From contig MNCI01004112.1 of assembly GCA_015680685.1 (NCBI GenBank), forward strand, positions 119,403 to 183,402: a stretch of 64,000 bases of DNA. Reading direction: 5' to 3'. Below are positions 46,589-56,494 of this stretch, piece by piece. Both the position numbers and the translations under genes were made by a program. Each line of letters begins with the position of its first letter. The first letter of the stretch is position 1. The notes beneath the pieces are model-generated. The model saw nothing but the letters and a program-made list of their open reading frames with translations. It was not told where the DNA came from and made no database searches. Source of the DNA: Gnetum montanum (Eukaryota; Streptophyta; Gnetopsida; Gnetales; Gnetaceae).

Positions 46589-49500
46589 CTAATCTAAGAA
46601 GGGCCTACGTCCATCTCAAAGGGTATCCAGTCTAAACCGAGCTTGAAGCGGTGCCAGACCTCCTGTGTCATGATGTCCATCCAACGCCTATTGCTTAGTT
46701 AAGCATCCGTAGCAGCTCTCTCCCTTTCGGTGGTTGTCCACCTTGGTGGCCCTGGGGAAAAGGAGATGGTTGTGGTCTCTCCTATAGGAAGGTCCACTTT
46801 CAAGTTAGGAGATTCCGTAACCTTTACCTGCTCTTTGAACTTGGCATAGGCATCAGAAGTGTCGATAGCATTTACGAATGCTTCATACGTAAACGTCTCC
46901 ACAACAGTGTCCTTGTACAATATACTATGTGTGGCATTTTCTAGTTTATACATGTATTTATGGTTTCTATGGGACTTCCCCCATTCGTAAACCTTGGCGC
47001 TGAAGTCTTTCAAATCTTGACACTTCTAGGCTAGCAAGTCCATCTGCATCCGCTGTTCGATTATCTCGCAAATGGCTTGAACATTCTGACATGCGACTAT
47101 CCAAAACCTGGTGTAGTCTATCATAGTCATGCACCAGCCCTCATTATTAGTATCACGGGCTATGAGGAACTCATTCCTCAACCTAAGATCCTCCACCTCA
47201 GTGACCAGGTCGACCTCTCTTTGCTCAGCTCTCTAGACCCATTTCCACAGGTCCTCGTTGACGCACTTATACTCCTACAAGGAGCGTGCCAAGTGTAAGA
47301 TGCATTTGCAAGCCTTGTCATACGCACGACGAGACACCTTGGTCACTTCAAGTGGGAATGTGGGCACGAAATTGACTTTCATAGGCCATGCCAAGTCCCA
47401 TTTAAGTCGAGAGGCTGCCATGACATAAAGAACATAGCAATCGCATTAGCATAGCAAGATTAGCAAACTCAAGAAATTCTAGCATAACAACATGAGAGCA
47501 CCTACCACTACTACTTACCCGCGTCAGGGTCCACCTGCTAAAGGTGTTTAATCATGTCATCAACGATTCCCTGCATGAACGTAAACTTGTCAAGGATCTC
47601 AGCCCATGATTTCACACGAGTCGAAGGGGGTCCTGCAACATCAACAATAGCGCCTGTTACATAACTAATTATATCAGTAATGGCCGAAATAGACTATGAC
47701 AAGGCAGACATATTGCCAAACTTACCAGCGTCTGATTGTGGTCTCCCTTCTTACTGATGTAAGATGATGGCAACAGCCTTGGCATAAGTCCCTACCACAT
47801 CTGTGCAAGCCTCTTCTTCATGCACTAGTGCCTTTCCTTTTAGGATACTAGCATCTTTTTTATTCAAGGGAGGTTCCTCTTCATTGGTAGGAGGATTCTC
47901 CCAAATGACAAGAGCCCTTGCCTTAGTGACAAGAGCTCCTTTATTCTTGACTGAGGCCCTTTCTTCCAAGAGTGAGGCCTTTGTGTCTTTATCTGTCGCC
48001 CCCATTTTAGGGGTTAACACCTCTTCATTGCCTTCTTCTTCTTCTTCTTACTCTACCAACAACGAAACATGTTTGCTTTAGTACAGAACAAGTTAGCTTA
48101 AAGCAGGTGCTATGCTACACTACGTCGCCTAGCATAGCATAGCGTAGTAGACAATAGCAAAATAAGCATTAGACAAAAGCATTTACTAATGGGGGTCTAC
48201 GTCCTTTGCAGTTTAAGCCACAGTCTTTGCCCCTCCTCTTCCTCCATGTGAATGGTTTCCTTAGCTGGAAGAGGCCTCTTTTGCTGCAATTTCTTGGGCA
48301 CAGTCTTGACTATAAGATGTTCCCCCTGTGACCCGTTGCCAGCTACAGCAGGGGACACCACTCCTATGCTATCCTGACCACGAACGTTGTGGGCCACCCG
48401 ATCCTTGGTCGTCATAGACAACGACTCCCTGATTATTTCTGGGGGATCTTGGGCTCGTGTGGTCCAGAGGATTTGGCGAATCCATAATTTGAAAATCTGG
48501 TTGTGATTTTGCATGACCCAGGCTCCATTCTCATGAACCACTAGAAACTCTACGAAGCGCTTCAGACAGCCTATGTAGAAGGCATAATGTATGTTGGAAC
48601 AGGACTTCGATTTTTGATGGAGTTCCAAAATTTTAGCCTGCAAGCCTCTACATAGAAAGTCGGCCTAGTTGTAATAAGCCCCCTCCTCCATGACCTCCCA
48701 CATTATCTAGAACTGCTCAATCCTTAGGACATTCCTTTGGGTAAGCAACTGGGGGAATGTGCAAGCACGGAAGATAGGGTAGATCTCCTTGGCAGGCCTA
48801 TCAAGCTTCTCCATGGGGAGCCTTTTTCGCTCCTTAGCAATCCCTAGCCACTCCTGAATATCCTTCTTCTAAAGGGTCAGCTCCTTCTTGCCCTTTGACC
48901 CTATGAGGATGCTATTGGCAAGGATACCAAATCGGTCTGTAAATAGCTATTCATTGATTTCAATGACCACCCGCATGTGCTGTATGTGCATGCAGAAGCG
49001 GCCCACCTTGTCAGAAAAGGAGTTGACCAGGGAGAGCATCTCGGCGGCAGGAACGCTCGGATTCGGGGCCATGAATAGATCCACAAGCCCAGCCTTTTGG
49101 ATGTTCTAGACCAAGGAGTCCGAAGCTACATGGTTTATCCAACGTTGGCTCACTTCTACTTAGCAGTATTTGAAGTAGATATTTGCCCCCTGTGTCTCGG
49201 AGGTTACCATCATCACCTCCTAGGGCTTCTTCACCTCTGCAACAGTTTTCAAAAAAAAATCTTAGCATAACAATGTAGAAAACACAAAGATTGCAAAGAC
49301 ACTTAAGCATGCGACACTTACTATTCGGCCTACTAGGTCTGTACGATAACAGGAACGATGGAAGTTCAACCAAAACTTGTTCAACCATGACCGGTTTGAA
49401 GGGTTCTGCCCACTCCTCATCTAGCCAACCCTGCCCCTTGCACTAATCATAGGGAATAGAATATAGGCCTGGGTAGGTGTGGTATTCACCCCCGCATTGA

Positions 49501-50803
49501 CCAATCACGCCCGCCCACAGGTTCTCAGCAGAAGAGAACTCCTGTAGGGCTATCTGTGTTGTAGCCAGCAGGCCCGGTAGGTCATGAACCCCATCCTTGT
49601 TGATGACAAACTTGGTAACAAACACATATTGTTAGCATTAGGCCAAAATGGCCAGCGTTGCACAACACAGCGAACAAGGCTACAAAAATCACCAGCCAGC
49701 ATAGTAGACAGTTCCTTGAGGGTTCTGGAAGCACGTCACCATGTAACATGCAAGGAACAATGTGTTGTAACGGTGGTAGTAGCTGTATTCAGGCATTTCC
49801 CAGATCCAGGGTAAATGCCTTAACCTTGTTGGGCATTGACTGGATCTTTCTCCCTACCTACTTATGACTACTCCGTTGATCAGAAACCTCAGAATGCCCC
49901 AACTTGGCCCAAGCAATATGGCTTTTGTTATGCTGGCTGCCTCCTCCTCCACTAGGGATGACCAAACGATCACACTGTAGTGGTCAAGGAGGAATTGTAG
50001 GAAGTCTCGGGTCCCTTTCCTAAACCAGATCCCCTGCTCTCCCATAGGTATCTGGGCAGGGGGAGCATTGGCCACAAGTCTGCTTACATGACATAGGACC
50101 CCCCTAATTTCTAAAATAATTAGGATTGGCCTTAGCCCCATCCTACACAACGCAACCAGCAAGTGTTAGCATCATGTCTAAGTGCAATGCACACGCAACA
50201 TAGCAATACCTAGCGGTTCATCCATATAGTGTAGCATAACCCCCTTTCCGCACATAACGTAGCAATAACATGAAAGCAGTGGTGTAGCAAAAATAGCCTA
50301 GCATAGCAACAGAGCAATTAACCTTAACATGGAAATTAAAAATATGCCCCGACGAAACACGTGTTGCACTCTCGCATCACGCATGGCCTAACCCTCCCGA
50401 AGGTCCTATGTCACGCCATTTGAAGCCAAGTAACTTAAGTTGTTCAAACCCCCACAGTTATGATAACCGTAGCAGCGACAGTTTAAGCGATCTTGAATGT
50501 AATGGTGGTGTAGTGTTTATGCATCCATCGTGGCCGAAATGGCAACAGCGGCGATGCAAAGGCCAAAACAATGCAATGATAGAAAACGTAAATAATTAAG
50601 ACTAGAATACAAAATGAAAGCAGAAAGCAACAGAAGCGAAAAGTAATAAAAGAATCGTGAAAAAATAGAGACATAGTAGCCTACCGGGTCAATGGCTTGT
50701 CCTTCCACACCGTGATGCGCACTTGTGTTGCGCACCCTAGGGTTTTCTTCACCTCCTCGACCTTTGCAAACGCCAAATTCGTGTGTTCCTTCTTCAAAGC
50801 CAT
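46589..50803 (-). pseudogene. Antisense multi-exon gene inside Tat-2
   Basis: The ATG at 50803 (MALKKEHTNLAFAKVEEVKK) follows a TATA box at 50964. Exon candidates on the minus strand: 50803-50685 (donor CCCG|GTAGGC); 50142-49858 (acceptor TTGTGTAG, donor GTAG|GTAGGG), in phase with the first; about 49620-49330; 49236-48197 (acceptor GTTGCAG); about 48062-47726 (donor GCTG|GTAAGT); 47632-47519 (acceptor GTTGCAG, donor GCGG|GTAAGT); 47414 to about 46589 (acceptor GGCAG). Exon 2 has RDFLQFLLDHYSVIVWSS, like FCP1-type phosphatases. Exon 4 holds a conserved-looking MHIQHMRVVIEINE and IGSKGKKELTL. Exon 5 is Lys/Glu-rich and exon 7 looks coiled coil. Stops are nearly all TAG. Function unknown. Confidence 0.7.
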
Positions 50804-50956
50804 CGTCTTACTTCCAGATTTTTCCTCGTCACTGTGCAGAAAACTACCTTGCTCGTTAATTATCACAATCGCTCTGTGCTTCGAAATTACCTTGTGCTCT
50901 GAATATGGTCTCTGCGCTCCTACGGTGTGAATTGCAAGCTTACCAAGGTTTAATCC

Positions 50957-50964
50957 CTATTTAT
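50957..50964 (-). promoter_or_regulatory. TATA box of the antisense gene
   Basis: The minus strand reads CCATAAATAGGG about 155 bases before the ATG at 50803. The transcript would start within the noncoding part and read away from RT. By position, not by experiment. Confidence 0.55.
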
Positions 50965-51129
50965 GGCTGTAATGGTAAAAAGGGGAAACTTGCCGCTTTC
51001 TCTCTCTATTTAATGCAGAGTACACCGTACAACGTAGCATGCTCGCCACGACATCACAGCATTGTTGGCATTAAAACCTTGACACGCTTCAAGCTAACAA
51101 CTTGCTTTCCCAAAAAATGAAAAAAATAT

Positions 51130-51320
51130 TTTTCGATTATCATGGTCCAGAAAGACCTTAAACTAGCAATCGTAGCATAGTTGCGCTTTTACCGGTTTGA
51201 AAGGACTTTAAACTAGCAAACACCAGCGCAGTTGCAACTTTCAAGAACCGAAAAGACCTTAAACTAGAAATTTCAATCTGCTATACATTCGCAGTCCGCA
51301 ATGACACTAAACTAGCAGTT
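51130..51320 (+). repeat. Degenerate repeat array, right flank of antisense gene
   Basis: Four units share 'gaccttaaactag(c)a' or similar: 51153, 51210, 51257 and 51304. They are preceded by ccagaaa, ccggtttgaaa, aaccgaaaa and gtccgcaatga. The core is the same as in the left array and the 3' UTR array. Confidence 0.75.
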
Positions 51321-51559
51321 TCATGTTTTCACATCGACTGTTTTACATTTCTCAGCAGTTTCACATTCTCGCATTGGCATTTTTACATTTTCTATTTTAG
51401 CAACTCTGCATCTCTGTGCCATAACAGTCTATCATGACTTTAAATTGGCAAAATTTTAATCTCTACATCATACATCTCATCATTGCTTTGTAAGTTTTCG
51501 CTATACACGATTGCTACCAATAGGTGCCTCTTAATTAGGATTTCATCTCATTTTGACAG

Positions 51560-53155
51560 GTTAAGCAGAAAATGGAAATCCATCATGACCTCTCCACACC
51601 TTTAGCCCTAGTAGGTCCACATGGCAAGCTCACGAGACAATTGAACCCAGACCTAATTGACTAGGGGTCAACCACAACTAGCACCATAGCGTCTTTAGAA
51701 GCATCCCCAGATTGGCCCGAACATCTAGTCCGAACCCTAGATTTGGAGGCCGAGGATGTAACTGAGGACCCTCTCGTCGAGACGCTTGTGACCATGCCCA
51801 AGGGAAAGGTAAAAACATTAAAGCTTAGCTCCCTCGTAGACACACAGATGCACGAAAACGTAGCCAAGATTCTGCAAGACAACATCAAAGTCTTCGCGTG
51901 GTCATACAGTGACATGCCAGGTTTAGAACCGTGGCTGATACAGCACAACATCATCCTAGACCTGTGCATGAAGGTAGACAAGCAGAAGGCTCGTAAAGTT
52001 AAACCAGACATTGCACTAGCCATAAGGGACGAAATCACCAAGCTATACCAAGCTGGTTTTATCCGCGTTGTTGATTATTCGGAATGGGTGTCCAACATCG
52101 TCGTGGCTTCCAGGAAAACGGGAGGAATACGAATCTGTATAGACTTCCGAGATATGAACAAGGCGATGATCAAAGATGATTTTCCACTTCCAAGCATCGA
52201 TCAACTCATTGAAACTAAGGTTGGTCACACTCTGTTATCCTACACGGATGGTTTTTCAGGCTACAACCAAATTCGCATCAACCCGGAGCATCAGCTAACG
52301 AAAACCTTCATGACCCCATGGGGGACATTCTGTTACACCATGATACCTTTTGGGCTCAAGAACGCTGGGGAAACCTACCAGCGAGCCATGACATACATCT
52401 TCAACGATTACATCCTAGAAACACTAAATGACTACGTGGACAATATAGTAGTCAAGTCCAAGGAGGTAGTTGATCATCCACGCAATCTAGGAGTAGTCCT
52501 CAAATGTTGCCAAATGCATGATTTGTGCCTTAATCCTAAGAAGTGTCTCTTCGGTGTGAAAACTGAACGCATGTTAGGATTCATGGTATCGGAAGCCAGA
52601 ATACGGGTGGACCCTAACAAGGTCAAGGCCATCGTCAACCTAGCACCTCCTACAAACCTTAAAGAGCTACGTGGGTTGCAGGGTAGAGTACAGTTCATCC
52701 GAAGGTTTATAGCAAAGTTGACAAACAAGTTACACCCCATGCAACATCTTCTAAAGAAGGGGGTTGACTTTGAGTGGACAACCCAGTGTCAACAAGCCTT
52801 CAATGACCTAAAAGAAGAGCTCTCACACCTCCCAACTGTGCATCCACCACAAAGGGATAAGCCCTTCTTCATCTACCTTGCCACCTCCGAAACATCTATC
52901 ACAGCACTGCTATGTCAGAAATGGAACGACGGATCTGAGATACCAGTGTATTATCTGAGTCATGCACTAATAGCACATGAGACGAAATACAACTAAGTGG
53001 AGAGGAATTGCCTTGCCTTAGTGTTCACACTAAAAAAGTGGAGGCACTACCTATTCTGTAGTACAATTAACATCACTTGCAAAAGCAACATACTCCGGGC
53101 TATCACTAACAACTTGTATGAAAGTAGCAAGATAGCCTGATGGAAAGCAATAACC
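51560..53155 (+). pseudogene. Tat-2 reverse transcriptase and gypsy-type RNase H
   Basis: One open frame runs from the predicted acceptor. Motifs in order: VFAWSYSDMPGLEPWLIQH near 51890, IRDEITKLYQAGFIRVV, EWVSNIVVASRKTGGIRICI, SYTDGFSGYNQIRINPEHQ, FCYTMIPFGLKNAGETYQRA and the catalytic box YVDNIVVKSK at 52433, where the second Asp is Asn. Then CLFGVKTERMLGF and the connection domain. RNase H begins FFIYLATSETSITALLCQ and ends in HYLFCSTINI; its catalytic positions are degenerate, as usual in Tat. Stops: TAG 51662, TAA 52994, TGA near 53138. Confidence 0.93.
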
Positions 53156-53740
53156 GTGGAGTTTGACTTACACTATGTAAGCCAGTCGTCAACTAAGGGT
53201 CAAGCCATAGCAACACAACTTACAACCTCTCCCGTCGATGACCATGCAACCATAGATCCCGAATTCCCAGATGAACATGTTGGCACTATCAACATCATTC
53301 TATCGCACCTAGAAGCTACTCTACACTTCGACGGCGCTTCAACTATGCAAGGAGGTAGCACAACTTCTGTTATTATGTTCCCATCTAGGGAAATGCACCC
53401 GTTTGCTTATCGTTTTACATTCCCTTGCACCAACAATGTGGCAAAGTATGAGGGGCTACTTAGAGGCCTCCCTGCTGCCCAAACACTACGCATACAACAC
53501 TTGGCAATCTACGGTGATTCGTAACTAGTTGTGAATCAAATCATCGGGGTCTATGCCTACAAAGCTACACACCTGCAACCCTACTACGACCTAGCAAAAA
53601 GCCTACTTAAGGAATTTGCTACCATAGATGTGTAGCACGTGCCACGCAATGAGAACACTATGGCAGATGCCTTAGCCACACTTGCATTAAACATTCCACC
53701 ACACTCGTTTGCAAGTCTGCCAGCTTCGATTGACGAGTGA
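53156..53740 (+). pseudogene. Tat-2 archaeal-type RNase H
   Basis: After a linker the second RNase H reads LHFDGASTMQGGSTTSVIMF (first Asp), TNNVAKYEGLLRGL (Glu), LAIYGDS then a TAA stop (Asp), and HVPRNENTMADALATLAL (final Asp). All acidic residues remain. It sits between the gypsy RNase H and integrase, the known position of this extra domain in Tat elements. Frame unchanged from RT. Confidence 0.92.
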
Positions 53741-55042
53741 ACTATGCATATCACTCAGACAGGACATGTGGCCTCTATCAGTGCTACGGACACTCAGGAG
53801 TGGTACGCTAACATTAAAGCCTACCTGCAACATGGTGAACCCCTAGATGGACTAACATCTACTCAGAGAGATGTGATCCTAAAGCATGCCCGGCAATATA
53901 TGCTCATGGGGAATCATGCCCTGTGCCGACACTCCTATGATGGGATATTGCTGGCATGTGTGGGTGGGGAGAAGGTGCAGAAGGTAGTTAATGAAGTGCA
54001 TGAGGGGTTGTGCGGTGGACACATAGCACCCAGGGCTATGGCTGCAAAAATCAGATGCCTAGGGTACTATTGGCCCCACATGGAGCGTGCATACCTTACG
54101 AAATTTAAGACATGTGACATGTGCCAAAGATACATAAATCTCATACATTTCTCACCTACGGACTTGCACCCAACACAAATCACGTGTCCTTTCCAATGAT
54201 GGGGACTAGACCTCATAGAACCCATCATGCCTAAGTCCTTCGCAGGCCATAGCTTCATTATCACCGCCATTGAGTATTTTACTAAGTGAGTGGAAGCTAT
54301 TCCTCTGAGGAAAATGATGTCTCAACAAATGTGTCATTTCATCCTAGATAACATCGTGACAAGGTTTGGACTTTCGATGACTATTGTAACTGACAATGGG
54401 CCACAATTCAATAGTATAGAAACCTGAACCTTCTGCAGCAACCTAGGCATTAGGAAATCATTCTCCTCCCCGTACTATCCATAGGTGAATGGGCAGATGA
54501 AGGCTACAAATAAGTCCATCATCAACTTCCTGAAGCGGATGCTTGGCAACAACAAGAGGTGGTAGCATAAGCAAATCCTCTACATTCTCTGGGCCTATAG
54601 AATGACATGCAGAACAACGACAAGTAAGACTCCTTACATCCTTGTTTACAGATCTGAAGCTCTGTTGCCTCTTGAGTTGTAGGTACCATCACTCTGGATG
54701 ACCCTCTCAGATGTCGTGAGTGAAACCTAGAACAACGAGTTGCGAATCATCGACCTCGACTTAGTAGAGGAGGAGCGTGTGCAGATGCTGAACCGCATAG
54801 AGTGCTACCAGAGCAAGCAATAGCAAAAGCACCATGTAAACCTGCATCGATGGCCAGTGCAAATGGGAGACCTCATCCTCAAGGCTATCCCCGAGCATGT
54901 GAGCAAATTCTCAGCCAACTGGGAAGGCCCTTACATGGTCACCAAAGCCTTTAGAAATGGAGCCTTCAAGCTGGCGAACATGGACAGCAATGAGTTCACC
55001 AACCCGGTGAATCACTCGTACCTCAAGCTATACTACATATGA
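53741..55042 (+). pseudogene. Tat-2 integrase
   Basis: The zinc finger is intact: HEGLCGGH followed by CDMCQR (about 53997-54131). The core has WGLDLIEP (first Asp near 54206) and VTDNGPQFNS (second Asp near 54390), but the catalytic Glu is Lys: NGQMKATNKS, codon AAG at 54500. The C-terminal domain ends with FSANWEGPYMV and NHSYLKLYYI before TGA. There are about a dozen stops (TGA, TAG) and no frameshift. Confidence 0.92.
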
Positions 55043-55059
55043 AGCATGAAGACAACAGG

Positions 55060-55440
55060 CACCGTCCGCTATGACGATAAACTAGCAACGACATCGAGCA
55101 ACATCCGCTACGACGATAAACTGGCAACAATAATAGTAGCACCAAGCATCATCCGCTATGACAATAAACTAGCAACAACACCAAGCAATGTCCGCTATGA
55201 CATTAAACTGGTGAAAACAATAACAAGCAACGTCCACTATGACGTTAAATTGGTGACAACCGTCCGCTACAACGTAAAACTGGCACAACTAGTCCGCTAT
55301 GAATATAAAATGGCACAGCATGTCCACTATGACGTTAAACTAGCATGTATGGTCTACTGAGACCTTAAACCAACACAGTGGTTCACTGGGACTCTAAACC
55401 AGCACACGGTCTACCAAGACCTTAAACTAGATTCACGTCA
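55060..55440 (+). repeat. 3' UTR minisatellite of Tat-2
   Basis: About twelve diverged units share 'tccgctatgacg(a/t)taaact' with 'agca' or 'ggca' after it; spacing is about 25-50 bp. The last units turn into 'gg(t)ctacc(a)agaccttaaac', the form seen at 51153. The frame happens to be open for 104 codons, giving VRYDDKLAT-like repeats, but this follows from the repeat, not from a gene. Confidence 0.88.
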
Positions 55441-56480
55441 CGTCCCTAGTGTGCATCTACACCAAGTACACATCGAACAAGCATGCATAGTGCCAACCTG
55501 TGGGTGGGACGTTGCAGTTCCAAGATGTAGTTCACGATGCAATGGGAACATGGTCTAGAATGTATGTGATGCCACCACCCTTAGCATCGTGCTAACCCTC
55601 TAGAGATGTCTTATGACATCACACTGGCCCTCCAGGCCTACTGTCGCCACAGCCCACCGCCCTAATAGTAGTTCGTTGGTTAGTGCCCGCAATTGGAGTT
55701 CCAGCAGTATTGTGGCTCAGCCACAATATTATTGTCCTCCAGCCTCTTTCCAATACCTTGGATTGCACAACGTTTAGCTATGTGGTAGCTAATCCCATAG
55801 CTGAACTGAGAATGCATGTCTTTGGTAGGGATTCTAGAGCATTCGCACTCACAGCAACTCCCGGTGCCTTCAATGCCAGCTCCTTTGTGCCGGTGCTACT
55901 AAGGCCACTATTGGCCTTCCTGCTTTGGACACCGTGCACCAGCATGGGTTTCCAAGAGCTTCAACAACATTTGTAGCAAGCAAGACTCCTACCCTTGCTT
56001 CGCATCTCACTCTTTGTCATGCTTACAGGGTGCGACTGAGAATACGTCTAAGCCACAGTAACAAATGCTACAGCATTGCGAAGTGAGTGCCTCGACTAGC
56101 TTGAATACTTCAGAGTGCAAATTCCATAACATGCATAACACAGCTCGCCGCATGGAAAGCATCTGTCGGTAGGTCAAAATCCTTCACGAATGTAACACAA
56201 CTCATCCTGGGAAGGAAACACCTATCCTACAAGAGGTTGTAGGACAGCGCCAGTAAGGATGAAAACGTGAACAAGTCCCTCATGAGCACTCCGATGAGGG
56301 ACTCTGCTAAACCTCATCTTTACTCTCTGCCTAAATCTCTGAAACCAATGCAACACTCTCAAGCGTAGCCAAGCGACGTCTTGAAAATCATCGAGCGGTA
56401 ACATTAGCCTCAGCATCGTGTCTTCTGTGGTGTTTCATTTTCTTTGTCAATGTCTCTTGAGCCCGTCCTCCAGACATCAA
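55441..56480 (+). other. Tat-2 3' noncoding region
   Basis: GC-richer than most of the window. It has no conserved ORF: the 97-codon frame at 55683-55976 has no recognisable motif. It separates the repeat array from the polypurine tract. Confidence 0.6.
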
Positions 56481-56494
56481 CAAAGAGGGGCCAA
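56481..56494 (+). promoter_or_regulatory. Tat-2 polypurine tract
   Basis: CAAAGAGGGGCCAA lies directly before the LTR start TGAAACACTCC. Confidence 0.75.

Larger units (their letters stand above)
45890..51559 (+). other. Probable Ogre-type intron between protease and RT
   Basis: No plus-strand coding continuity exists for 5.7 kb, while the gag-protease frame (phase 0) and the RT frame (phase 2) are each open on either side. A polypyrimidine-type acceptor CTCATTTTGACAG|GTTAAG at 51559 opens the RT frame exactly. The best donor by sequence, AAGAG|GTAGCT at 45889/45890, is one base out of phase; a weaker TTAC|GTTTTG at 45860/45861 is in phase. Ogre elements have an intron at this place, but a few hundred bases long. 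This one contains a whole antisense gene. Confidence 0.6.

Noticed and set aside
51661-52041. A 126-codon minus-strand frame over Tat-2 RT
   Set aside because: Shadow of the RT frame, which carries all expected motifs.
55046-55360. A 104-codon frame with VRYDDKLAT repeats, tempting as a repeat protein
   Set aside because: The DNA is a diverged minisatellite with variable spacing; the open frame follows from the repeat and starts after the integrase stop. No homologous protein can be argued.
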